Origin: Oceanirhabdus sp. W0125-5 | Lineage (GTDB): Bacteria > Bacillota > Clostridia > Clostridiales > Clostridiaceae | Length of the DNA stretch: 64,000 bases | Direction of reading: 5' to 3' | Assembly: GCF_027938815.1 (NCBI RefSeq) | Contig: NZ_CP115913.1 | Span: 1,088,001-1,152,000 of the forward strand | Shown here: piece after piece, positions 18,625 to 27,027 of the stretch | How the letters are laid out: each line of letters begins with the position of its first letter | Position numbering within the stretch: position 1 is the first letter of the stretch | Notes under the pieces: generated by a model | Seen by the model: only the letters and a program-made list of their open reading frames with translations | Told to the model about the DNA's origin: nothing | Databases searched by the model: none | Made by a program: the position numbers and the translations under genes

Positions 18625-19787
18625 TGGAGTTATTTGTTGATGTAGCAAGTAATAGTCTTAATAAGGTTAATGAAGAGTTATGTGGAGATAGGGTAGAAGT
18701 AGTAAAAGATGATGATGTAACAATCGTAGTGTTGGCAGATGGTTTGGGTAGTGGAGTAAAAGCCAATATACTTTCAACATTAACCACAAAGATAGCTGCC
18801 ACAATGATAAAAAATGGTGAGGATATATTTGAAACTGTAGATACAATAATAAATACATTGCCTGTTTGTTCTGTTAGAGGTGTGGCATATAGTACCTTCA
18901 CAATAGTTATTATGAATAATAATGGGAGAGTATATCTTGCTGAATATGATAATCCGCCATGCTTCTTACATAGAAATGGTAGAAGTATTGATATTGAAAG
19001 AGAAAAAATAAATATTAATGGTAAGATTATAAAAGTCAGTGATTTTACAATGTTAGAAGGAGATATACTTACATCAATCAGTGATGGGGTTATACATGCT
19101 GGTATTGGGGAAGTTCTAAATCTTGGGTGGCAATGGCCTGAGGTTAATCAATTTTTATCTAAGGTTTCACAAGGTAAAAAGTGTGCTAAAAATATAAGTA
19201 ATAGTTTGTCACAAACATGTTTTGATCTATATGGAGGAAGACCAGGAGATGATACTACTGTAGTAACTATTAAAGCAAGAAAGCCCGAATATGTAGATTT
19301 ATTTACAGGCCCACCAGAGAATCATGATAAGGATGAGATTATAGTAAAGAAATTAATGGAGGGTAAGGGTAAGAAAATAGTTTGTGGAGGTACAGCGGCT
19401 AATATAACTGAGAAGGTTCTACATAAGAAGCTTAAGGTTGATATGTCCTGTATGACTGCAGATTTACCACCTATAGCATATCTTGATGGTATAGATTTGG
19501 TTACTGAAGGAGTTCTTACATTAGATAGAACAGTAAAAATTATAGATAAACTAGAGGTTGGAGAGATAAGTGAAATTAACATAGAAGATCCAAATGGGGC
19601 AGAAATTTTAAGTAAAATTCTTGTGGATGACTGTACACATTTGACTTTATGGGTTGGAAGAGCAATAAATCCAGCTCATCAAAATCCAAACTTTCCAGAA
19701 GGGCTTAATATTAAGCTGAATATTGTGGATAAGTTGATAAAAAGTATGGAGAGATTGGGGAAAAAGGTGAGAATAAATTATTTCTAG
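18624..19787 (+). CDS. SpoIIE-type PP2C serine phosphatase
   Basis: 387 aa. SpoIIE/PP2C phosphatase domain at residues about 25-215: VLADGLGSG with a metal Asp, SRGVAYSTFTIV-like strand (SVRGVAYSTF), SISDGV, and the metal-binding RPGDDTTVV. The C-terminal 170 residues (KIVCGGTAANI...TEGVLTLDR) form a separate domain common to hydrogenase-linked phosphatases. The TAATG junction couples it to the sensory hydrogenase, so it probably carries the H2/redox signal to phosphoprotein targets, perhaps controlling hydABC next door (inference). Repeat copy D follows the stop. Confidence 0.85.
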   Translation: MELFVDVASNSLNKVNEELCGDRVEVVKDDDVTIVVLADGLGSGVKANILSTLTTKIAATMIKNGEDIFETVDTIINTLPVCSVRGVAYSTFTIVIMNNNGRVYLAEYDNPPCFLHRNGRSIDIEREKININGKIIKVSDFTMLEGDILTSISDGVIHAGIGEVLNLGWQWPEVNQFLSKVSQGKKCAKNISNSLSQTCFDLYGGRPGDDTTVVTIKARKPEYVDLFTGPPENHDKDEIIVKKLMEGKGKKIVCGGTAANITEKVLHKKLKVDMSCMTADLPPIAYLDGIDLVTEGVLTLDRTVKIIDKLEVGEISEINIEDPNGAEILSKILVDDCTHLTLWVGRAINPAHQNPNFPEGLNIKLNIVDKLIKSMERLGKKVRINYF

Positions 19788-19805
19788 CAACAGAGTGCTA
19801 GAAAT

Positions 19806-20249
19806 AATAATGTAGAATGGTGAATGTAGAATGGAGAATGATGGACATTTCTCTTCGAGAAATTTTAAATTTGTTGTTACTTGAACAATATAATTTACTC
19901 CTTTCATTTTAAATGAAATATTGTACTTGAAAAACAAGATTGTGTAAGATGATTAAACTTGAAAGATATATTTCTTTATGAAAAAAATGTTTACTTAGTT
20001 TGATTGAATATAATAAAAGATTAAATTTCAAAAGTAAAAAAGTTGGAAACGGTTTATTGTTGCCAACTTTTTTCATTGAATTTAAAAGTATGGATTATAG
20101 TTGAATAGTAGAGGTGATTGGCATATCATAAGTACAATATTAAGATAAGTTAAAAACTATTGTCCTAAAGACCAATAAAGATGTAGGTTCTGACTAGGGC
20201 AGAACCATCCATCATTCTCCATTCACCATTCTCAATTCTCCATTATGGT
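19806..20249 (+). repeat. Structured intergenic repeat, copy D (long form)
   Basis: Left arm TAATGTAGAATGGTGAATG, H1 ATTTCTC-TTC-GAGAAAT, H3 TTTCATT-TTA-AATGAAA, and H2 split: TTGTACTT ends the left half near 19928 and AGTACAAT begins the right half near 20132. Between them lie about 200 bp with a terminator. H5 is GGTTCTG (20186-20192) with CAGAACC (20200-20206). The right arm is CATCATTCTCCATTCACC. It occupies the gap between the convergent phosphatase and hydA genes. Confidence 0.85.
20036..20073. terminator. Bidirectional terminator inside repeat copy D
   Basis: AAAAAAGTTGG (20036-20046) pairs with CCAACTTTTTT (20063-20073). A- and T-runs on both sides allow use by the phosphatase operon and by hydCBA. 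Nearly the same hairpin occurs in copy K. Confidence 0.8.
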
Positions 20250-20253
20250 TTTA

Positions 20254-22053
20254 TTACGGGTTGTTTTTATCAGTATTAGGTTTCTTAACATCATTTGCTT
20301 CGTTACAGCTTACACCCATTTTTTTAGGTGTATAATGTGTATGAAGAAGTTCATGTGCTTTAGCACCATATACCTCTCCTATATACTCATCATAAAGCTT
20401 TTTAATATATGGATTTTCATGAGATTTTCTTAATTCTTTATTTGCATCTTCTATATAAATTGCTTCAATTCTCTTTTTAAGTATATCAGAGTCTCCATAG
20501 ATATATGGTTGACCTCCACCACCAATACATCCACCTGGACAAGCCATTATCTCAATAATATGATATTCAGCCTTGCCTGTTTTAATATCATCTAGAATCT
20601 TTCTTGCATTTCCTAGTCCGTTAGTAACGGCTACCTTAACAGTTGTGCCATCAACATCGATTGAAGCTTCTTTTATACCTTGATATCCTCTAACATCTTT
20701 AAATTCAATTGGATCACTAGATTTACCAGTTACCATTTCAGCAGCAGTACGAACAGCTGCCTCTAAAACTCCACCGGATGCAGCAAAAATATCTCCAGCA
20801 CCTGACGATACTCCTAGTGGATTATCAAAATCTTCATCTTCAAGAGATATAAAATCAATACCAGCTTCTCTAATCATTTTAGCTAGTTCTCTTGTACTGA
20901 TTACTATATCAACATCTCTATTCCCCTCATATTGCATTTCAGGACGGTGAGCTTCGAATTTTTTAGCTAAACAAGGCATAACAGATACAACTACTATTTT
21001 ACTAGGATCTATGTTCATTTTTTCAGCAAAGTAAGTTTTAGTTATAGCACCAAACATCTGATGAGGTGACTTACATGTTGAAGGTATATCTAACATGTCT
21101 GGATAGCTGTGTTCAAGAAGTTGAATCCATCCAGGACAGCAGCTTGTTAAAATAGGAAGTTTTCCTCCATGTTGTAGTCTATGAACAAACTCACTAGCTT
21201 CTTCCATGATAGTTAAGTCGGCAGCAAAATCAGTATCAAACACATTATCAAAACCTAATGCTCTCAAGGCAGCTACCATTTTTCCAGTTACTATTGTTCC
21301 AGGTTCATAACCAAATTCCTCTCCTAATGCTACTCTAATAGCAGGAGCTGTTTGAACTACTACATATTTATCTTTATCATTCAATGCATTCCAAACATCA
21401 GGTATATAATGAACTTCTGTTAATGAAGCAGTTGGGCAAACAGATACACATTGACCACAGAAGGTACAGTTTGTTTCTGCCATTGGAAGATTAAATGCTG
21501 GTGCAACAACAGAATTAAAGCCTCTATATACGCCTGATAGTACTCCTATTTGTTGAACTTCATTACACATAGTTTCACATCGTCTGCAGTAAACGCATTT
21601 TTCCATATCTCTAATAATAGAGTAGCTGGAATTATCAATTTCATATGTAGCTTTTTTACCTTGATAAGGAAGTTCCCTTACACCAAGCTCTGCTGCAAGA
21701 CTTTGAAGTTCACAGTTTAAATTCTTTTCACAAAGTAAGCATTCATGAGGATGATCAGATAATAAAAGTTCAACAACACCTCTTCTAGCTTTTATAGCTC
21801 TAATGGAATTTGAATTAATATTCATTCCTTCAGTTACAGGAGTTGAGCAAGCAGGTGCAAGATTTCTTCTACCTTCTACTTCAACTACACATACTCTACA
21901 AGAACCAGGATCATTAATCGTTCTATCGTCATGAAGCTTAAAATAACATAAGGTAGGAATATTAATATTAAGTTTATTTGCAGCTTCAAGTATTGTTGCA
22001 CCTTCGTCTACTGTTATTTGTCGTCCGTTTATTGTTAAAGTTACTTGATTCAA
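20254..22053 (-). CDS. hydA: [FeFe] hydrogenase catalytic subunit HydA (HydABC type)
   Basis: 599 aa. N-terminal [2Fe-2S] domain (residues 1-78, CYFK...CRVC), a His-ligated [4Fe-4S] (HPHECLLC...NCEL), two [4Fe-4S] motifs (CVYCRRCETMC and CTFCGQCVSVCP), then the H-cluster domain with all three signatures: TSCCPGW, MPCLAKKFE and ACPGGCIGGGGQP. Together with HydB and HydC it forms the multimeric, probably electron-bifurcating hydrogenase that couples NADH and ferredoxin oxidation to H2. TTG start at 22053, positioned by GAGGTGA; the upstream GTG (22062) is inside that RBS. A 20-bp gap follows hydB. Confidence 0.93.
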   Translation of the reverse strand: MNQVTLTINGRQITVDEGATILEAANKLNINIPTLCYFKLHDDRTINDPGSCRVCVVEVEGRRNLAPACSTPVTEGMNINSNSIRAIKARRGVVELLLSDHPHECLLCEKNLNCELQSLAAELGVRELPYQGKKATYEIDNSSYSIIRDMEKCVYCRRCETMCNEVQQIGVLSGVYRGFNSVVAPAFNLPMAETNCTFCGQCVSVCPTASLTEVHYIPDVWNALNDKDKYVVVQTAPAIRVALGEEFGYEPGTIVTGKMVAALRALGFDNVFDTDFAADLTIMEEASEFVHRLQHGGKLPILTSCCPGWIQLLEHSYPDMLDIPSTCKSPHQMFGAITKTYFAEKMNIDPSKIVVVSVMPCLAKKFEAHRPEMQYEGNRDVDIVISTRELAKMIREAGIDFISLEDEDFDNPLGVSSGAGDIFAASGGVLEAAVRTAAEMVTGKSSDPIEFKDVRGYQGIKEASIDVDGTTVKVAVTNGLGNARKILDDIKTGKAEYHIIEIMACPGGCIGGGGQPYIYGDSDILKKRIEAIYIEDANKELRKSHENPYIKKLYDEYIGEVYGAKAHELLHTHYTPKKMGVSCNEANDVKKPNTDKNNP

Positions 22054-22073
22054 AATTTTCACCTCTATTTCTC

Positions 22074-23963
22074 TTATTTAGTTATAGCGTTAACTGGACA
22101 AACTTGATAGCAAGTATCACATTTAATACATCTTTCTTGATCTATAACATGAAGTTGTTTAAGTTCGCCATCAATACAACCAACAGGACATTTTTTAGCA
22201 CATCTAGTACAACCTATACATTTATCTGTGATAAAGTATTTAGATAAGCTCTTACAAGTTCCAGAAGGACAAGATTTATCTCTTACATGAGCTTCAAATT
22301 CTTCTTTAAAGAAATTAAGGTTACTTAATATTGGGTTAGGAGAGGTTTGACCTAATCCGCAAAGTGATGTATCTTTAACCATGTTAGAAAGCTCTTTAAT
22401 AAGACAAAGATCTTCTTCAGTTGCTTTTCCTTCAGTCATTTTTTCTAGAATTTCAAAAAGTCTTGTATTTCCAATTCTGCATGGAGTACACTTTCCACAG
22501 GACTCATCTAAAGTGAATTCTAGGTAGAACTTTGCTATATTAACCATACAATCATCTTCATCAAGTACAATCATTCCACCTGAGCCCATCATGGAACCGA
22601 TTTTATTTAATGATTCATAATCTATAGGAGTATCCAATAAAGAAGATGGAATACATCCGCCGGAAGGTCCTCCTGTTTGAACTGCTTTAAATTGCTTATT
22701 ATCTTTAATGCCTCCACCTATCTCAAAAATTATCTCTCTTAAAGTTGTTCCCATAGGAACCTCAACAAGACCTACATTATTAATCTTGCCTGCTAATGCA
22801 AAAACTTTTGTACCCTTAGAAGTTTCAGTTCCTATTGAACTAAACCATTCAGGCCCATTGTTGATAATAGCAGGTATATTAGCAAGAGTTTCAACATTGT
22901 TAACGCATGTTGGCACTTGCCACAATCCTTTCTGAGCAGGGAATGGAGGTTTGTTTCTTGGTTCTCCTCTAAACCCTTCAATAGAGTTGATAAGAGCAGT
23001 TTCTTCACCACATACAAAGGCACCTGCTCCATATTTTAGATCCATATCAAAGTTGAAACCTGTTCCTAAAATATTTTTGCCTAAAAGTCCCCATTCACGA
23101 GCCTGATTTATTGCAGTCTGTAATCTATCAATAGCTAGTGGATATTCAGCTCTAATGTATACATAACCTACACTAGCACCAGTAGCGTATCCAGCTATAG
23201 CCATAGCTTCAATTACACTGTGGGGATCTCCTTCTAAAATAGAACGATCCATAAATGCGCCAGGGTCACCTTCATCTGCATTACAAACTATGTATTTTTG
23301 AGCGGCTTCATTTATCTTTGTAAAATACCATTTACGACCTGTTGGGAAACCACCGCCACCTCTTCCTCTAAGTCCTGAATCAGTAATTAACTGAATAACA
23401 TCATCTTGAGACATTTCAGTAAGAACTTTACCAAGAGCTATATATCCTTTTTCAGCAAAGGCTTCTTCAATTACTTCAGGATTGATAAGTCCACAGTTTC
23501 TTAATGCTATTCTGTGCTGCTTTTTATAAAAAGACATTTCATCTTGACGCTTTACCTTTTGTTTTAAAGTTGGTTCTTCGTAAAGAAGTGAATCAACAAC
23601 TTTTCCTTCACATAAGTGTTCTTTTACAATGGTTTCAGCGTCTGATGGTGTAACTTTTACATAGAAAACATTATCAGGGTCAATTTTCACAATAGGACCT
23701 TTTTCACAGAAACCAAAACAGCCAGTAAGAGAAACTGTAACTTTATCTTTTAGTCCAGCTTTTTCAATTTCATTATTTAAATTGCAAATAATTTCTTCAC
23801 TTTTTGCAGATTGACATCCTGTTCCGCCACAAACTAAAATATCTCTTTTGGTTATTTGAGAAGTATCAGAAATGTCCACTTCTTCATTTCTTCTTAACTT
23901 TAATAAGTCACGGTATTTTTCATATGTTTTTTGAAGTTCTTGGTATGAACTAATCTTATTCAA
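22074..23963 (-). CDS. hydB: HydABC hydrogenase NuoF-like subunit HydB
   Basis: 629 aa. N-terminal thioredoxin-like [2Fe-2S] domain (CGGTGCQSAKS...CFGFCEKGP), the NADH/FMN-binding NuoF core (GLRGRGGGGFPTGRKW, NADEGDPGAFMDR, YGAGAYICGEE-like GAGAFVCGEETAL), SLBB, the NuoF [4Fe-4S] motif ESCGKCTPCRIG, and a C-terminal double ferredoxin (CIGCTRCAKKCP and CIKCDTCYQVCP). Site of NAD(H) chemistry. The true start is TTG at 23963, because AGGAGG lies nine bases upstream; starting at the upstream ATG would give a spurious overlap with hydC. Confidence 0.93.
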   Translation of the reverse strand: MNKISSYQELQKTYEKYRDLLKLRRNEEVDISDTSQITKRDILVCGGTGCQSAKSEEIICNLNNEIEKAGLKDKVTVSLTGCFGFCEKGPIVKIDPDNVFYVKVTPSDAETIVKEHLCEGKVVDSLLYEEPTLKQKVKRQDEMSFYKKQHRIALRNCGLINPEVIEEAFAEKGYIALGKVLTEMSQDDVIQLITDSGLRGRGGGGFPTGRKWYFTKINEAAQKYIVCNADEGDPGAFMDRSILEGDPHSVIEAMAIAGYATGASVGYVYIRAEYPLAIDRLQTAINQAREWGLLGKNILGTGFNFDMDLKYGAGAFVCGEETALINSIEGFRGEPRNKPPFPAQKGLWQVPTCVNNVETLANIPAIINNGPEWFSSIGTETSKGTKVFALAGKINNVGLVEVPMGTTLREIIFEIGGGIKDNKQFKAVQTGGPSGGCIPSSLLDTPIDYESLNKIGSMMGSGGMIVLDEDDCMVNIAKFYLEFTLDESCGKCTPCRIGNTRLFEILEKMTEGKATEEDLCLIKELSNMVKDTSLCGLGQTSPNPILSNLNFFKEEFEAHVRDKSCPSGTCKSLSKYFITDKCIGCTRCAKKCPVGCIDGELKQLHVIDQERCIKCDTCYQVCPVNAITK

Positions 23964-23976
23964 TGATATATACCTC

Positions 23977-24471
23977 CTATTCTCCATATTCTGCGAGAAC
24001 TTCATCTACTTGTTCTACAGTTACATGACCGTAAACTTTCTCGTTTATGGTTACAACTGGTGCTAATCCACATGCACCTACACATCTAAGTACTTCAATA
24101 GTAAACTTTCCATTAGCAGTTGTTTGACCTGCCTTAATTTGCAGCCTATTTTCAAACTCCTTTAATACGTCCTCAGCACCTCTTACAAAGCAAGCAGTTC
24201 CCATACATATACTTATTACATATTCACCTCTAGGGACAGTTGTAAAGTAAGAATAGAAAGTAACTACCCCGAAGACTTTTGCAGTTGGTACATGAAGCTT
24301 TTCGCCTATGAAGTCCTGTACTCTATCAGGTAAGTATCCAAAAATTTCTTGAGCTTTATGAAGAACTTCAATTAAAGAATCTTGGTTTTTTGGACGAGCG
24401 TTAATGAAGTCTTCGAGCTCTTTAAATTTTGATTCTGTTAGTTCGTTACGACATGTCTTATGACTCACCAA
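23977..24471 (-). CDS. hydC: HydABC hydrogenase NuoE-like subunit HydC
   Basis: 164 aa. NuoE/[2Fe-2S] thioredoxin-like fold: helical N-terminus (LEDFINARPKNQDSLIEVLHKAQEIFGYLP), then the four ligands in CMGTACFVRG and CVGACGLAPV. First gene of the hydCBA operon; passes electrons between HydB and HydA. TTG at 24471 (or GTG at 24468) follows AAGGAGG. No convincing Rex box or -35 was found in the 190-bp upstream region, although a TATAAT on the minus strand near 24495 could serve. Confidence 0.92.
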   Translation of the reverse strand: MVSHKTCRNELTESKFKELEDFINARPKNQDSLIEVLHKAQEIFGYLPDRVQDFIGEKLHVPTAKVFGVVTFYSYFTTVPRGEYVISICMGTACFVRGAEDVLKEFENRLQIKAGQTTANGKFTIEVLRCVGACGLAPVVTINEKVYGHVTVEQVDEVLAEYGE

Positions 24472-24667
24472 GTTATACCTCCTTATATTAGTGTAGAATT
24501 ATATTACCTCAACTTTATGTTGTGCTATCTATAGAAATTTATCCAAAATAATGATTTTTTAAATATGCAAATTTAAAATCTTAGAATACAGTAATTATAT
24601 AAACATAACTGTTAAAAAAGTATAATAAAGGAATTTAGAGCACTGCTACTATTGAGGAGGTTTTATT

Positions 24668-25093
24668 TTGAAATATAAAAGATTGAGAGAAGATTTATTA
24701 GTTTTAAGATTGGAAACTGGAGATAAAATAAGAGAAAGCATAATGAAATGTTGTTATGAAGCTCATGTTAATTGCGGAAAAATAAATGGTATAGGAGCTG
24801 GCGAGGACTTTAAGTTAGCTGTGTATAGGAAAAATAAGAAAGCTTATAAGAGAAAGCGATTTAAAGGTGAGCATGAAATAGTATCCTTAAAGGGAAACAT
24901 AACTTTAAAGGATAACAAACCATATATTCATCTTCATATATCAATAGCTAATGAAGATATGAAATTATATGGAGGTCATCTTGAAGAAGGAACAATTACA
25001 GCGACAGCAGAAATATTTATTAATATTATTGAGGAAGAAAGAATTAAGAGAAAGTATAATCAGCCATTAAATATTTATTTAATGGATATTTAG
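24668..25093 (+). CDS. PPC/DUF296 domain protein
   Basis: 141 aa, essentially one PPC (plants and prokaryotes conserved) domain: LVLRLETGDKIRESI, GKINGIGAGEDFKLAVY, HEIVSLKGNITLKDNKPYIHLH, and the GGHLEEGTI segment. Bacterial members form trimers and are often called DNA-binding proteins by analogy with plant AT-hook proteins, but no AT-hook is present here. Function unproven. TTG start with GAGGAGG eight bases upstream. Divergent from hydCBA. Confidence 0.85.
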   Translation: MKYKRLREDLLVLRLETGDKIRESIMKCCYEAHVNCGKINGIGAGEDFKLAVYRKNKKAYKRKRFKGEHEIVSLKGNITLKDNKPYIHLHISIANEDMKLYGGHLEEGTITATAEIFINIIEEERIKRKYNQPLNIYLMDI

Positions 25094-25331
25094 TAACTTT
25101 TTATTAACTTTATCGTATATATAATGCTTAAATAATTAAATAATTAAATAATTCTTAAATTTGTTAAAGAACTCTTTACAAATAGAAAAAAAAGGTATAT
25201 AATATCATTGACAATAAAGAGGTATTAAGTACCGTTTAATATATTTAAGTTTAAATCATAATAAGGGGATTAATATTCGACAAAAATGATTGAAAAATTA
25301 ATAAAATATAAAATAATTGAGAGGGAGAATT

Positions 25332-25598
25332 ATGGGAAATAGTTTATCTAGAAAAAGGGAAGTTAGTATTCTAACATTTGGGGTAATGATTTTAATGATA
25401 CTTGCAATAGCATTTGCACCATTGATTTTAGATATGGTTGCTACAAAAGTATATGCAACTAAAGGCACAACAATTTATTATCCAAACAATACATTTTTAT
25501 TTACAAGTAAATTATATTTTTCATTCTTAGGAGCTACAATACTTGGGGTAGTATATTTAGCTGTTAAAGAAATTAAAACAAGATTAAATAGAAAATAA
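25332..25598 (+). CDS. Small two-helix membrane protein
   Basis: 88 aa. The ATG at 25332 follows GAGGGAG; an in-frame TTG at 25317 precedes that RBS and is rejected. Two transmembrane helices (about 17-35 and 60-77) with a short polar loop and a basic C-terminus. Unrecognised. Monocistronic with a perfect-palindrome terminator. In 25094-25331 I see only AT-rich sequence with promoter-like tracts and a tandem TAAATAATTAAATAATT stretch. Confidence 0.55.
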   Translation: MGNSLSRKREVSILTFGVMILMILAIAFAPLILDMVATKVYATKGTTIYYPNNTFLFTSKLYFSFLGATILGVVYLAVKEIKTRLNRK

Positions 25599-25609
25599 TA
25601 TATTATAAG

Positions 25610-25639
25610 GTGCACTATAAATTTATAGTGCACTTTTTT
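25610..25639 (+). terminator. Intrinsic terminator
   Basis: Perfect 24-bp palindrome starting GTGCACTATAAA at 25610 and ending at 25633, then T6. Confidence 0.9.
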
Positions 25640-25728
25640 GTGCTTAATTTTAATAATATCATATATATGGAATATATTAGTAAAAAGGCGTATAATAATG
25701 TTAAGTATCAAAATATGGGGGATGGCAT

Positions 25729-26856
25729 ATGGGGAAAATAAATATTGTAAAAGTAGAAAACAAAGCTCAAGAAAAAGCATTTATAAAACTGCCAAGAATT
25801 ATTTATAAAGATGATGATGCTTATGTACCTAACTTTGATTTTGAAGCATTAAACACAATAAGGGGAAAGAATAATACTATCAAAGAAAGTGGTCCATTTG
25901 AGCACATACTTGCATATGGAGATGGAAAGCTTTTAGGAAGAGCAACTGTGGGGATTAATAATGACATTAATCAATCTAAAGGGATTAAAGAAGGATATAT
26001 TGCTTTATTTGAATGTTTTAATGACAAAGAAGTAGCAAATGAGATATTCTCTTATTGTATTAAATGGCTAAAAGATAGAGGAATTGATAGGGTATTAGGA
26101 CCTCTCTCATTACCTAATGGGGAAGATTATAGAGGCGTTTTAATTGACAATTTCCAAGATCCAACTTTGGTTATGAATACATATAACAAACCATATTATA
26201 AAGAACTTTTTGAGAACTTTGGTTTTAAGAAATATTGGGATTGTTACGCTTATAAGTATACTGTAAAAGATGGATTACAGGAGAGATTCGGTAAGCTAAT
26301 TCCATATGCTATGAAAAAATATGGATTCACAGTAGAACCTATGGACATGAATAATATTGATAAAGAGGTTAATGATATAAAGACTATAATAGACAATGCT
26401 ATGCCAGAAGAATGGATGGAGTTTATACCACCAGATGATAATCAAATAAATATTATAAGAAAGCATTTAGTGAAATTAATTGATCCTGATCTAGTATATA
26501 TGGCTAGGGATGAGAAAGGGGAGCCAATAGGATTTAATCTTGCTCTGCCTGATTATAATCAACCTTTAAAAGAAATTAATGGACGAGTTCTTCCTTTTGG
26601 ATTAATTAAATTTTTATTAAGAAGAAAAAAGATTAATAGAATGAGATTATTTGTTTTATTTGTAATTCCTGAGTATAGGAAAAAAGGTGTTGCAGGAGCT
26701 ATATATTATAATTGTTTTAAGGCATGTGAGAGAAAAGGATATGATTATGCTGAAGGTTCTACAATTTGGGAATATAATGATGTAATGATGAGAGATGTTG
26801 TAAAAGCAGGAGCTAAGAAATATAAGACTTATAGAATTTATGAGATGAACTTTTAA
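25729..26856 (+). CDS. YghO-like GNAT-related protein
   Basis: 375 aa. N-terminal segment FIKLPRIIYKDDDAYVPNFDFE and GRATVGINNDIN, central GPLSLPNGEDYRGVLIDNF, and a C-terminal acetyltransferase-like fold with VIPEYRKKGVAGAIYYNCFKACERKGYDYAEGSTIWEYN match the YghO/GNAT-like family, found in many bacteria with unknown substrate. Cytosolic, monocistronic. A TATAAT at 25691-25696 is a likely -10. Repeat copy E begins seven bases after the stop. Confidence 0.75.
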   Translation: MGKINIVKVENKAQEKAFIKLPRIIYKDDDAYVPNFDFEALNTIRGKNNTIKESGPFEHILAYGDGKLLGRATVGINNDINQSKGIKEGYIALFECFNDKEVANEIFSYCIKWLKDRGIDRVLGPLSLPNGEDYRGVLIDNFQDPTLVMNTYNKPYYKELFENFGFKKYWDCYAYKYTVKDGLQERFGKLIPYAMKKYGFTVEPMDMNNIDKEVNDIKTIIDNAMPEEWMEFIPPDDNQINIIRKHLVKLIDPDLVYMARDEKGEPIGFNLALPDYNQPLKEINGRVLPFGLIKFLLRRKKINRMRLFVLFVIPEYRKKGVAGAIYYNCFKACERKGYDYAEGSTIWEYNDVMMRDVVKAGAKKYKTYRIYEMNF

Positions 26857-26860
26857 TAAA

Positions 26861-27002
26861 ACCGTAATGGAGAATGTATAATGTATAATGGAGAATGTAG
26901 GATGGTTCTGACTGGGGTCAGAACCTACATTTATATTGTTCAAGAAACAAAATAATTTTACTCGTTTCATTTTGAATGAAACATTGTATAGAAATACAAC
27001 AT
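26861..27002 (+). repeat. Structured intergenic repeat, copy E (rearranged)
   Basis: Starts ACCGTAATGGAGAATG. It then has H5 (GGTTCTGAC at 26904-26912, GTCAGAACC at 26917-26925) followed directly by CTACATTTATATTGTTC, which is the reverse complement of a normal right arm. From ATTGTTC it switches to the normal left-interior sequence: TTTACTC, H3 GTTTCATT-TTG-AATGAAAC, and ATTGTAT. H1 is missing. This looks like inversion or recombination through the shared ATTGTTC stem. Confidence 0.75.
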
Positions 27003-27027
27003 TTATACATAGGAAAGGTTGAGTGAC

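Noticed and set aside
24472..24667. Rex box for hydCBA
   Set aside because: No TTGTTAA-N4-TTAACAA-like palindrome was found; only AT-rich sequence.
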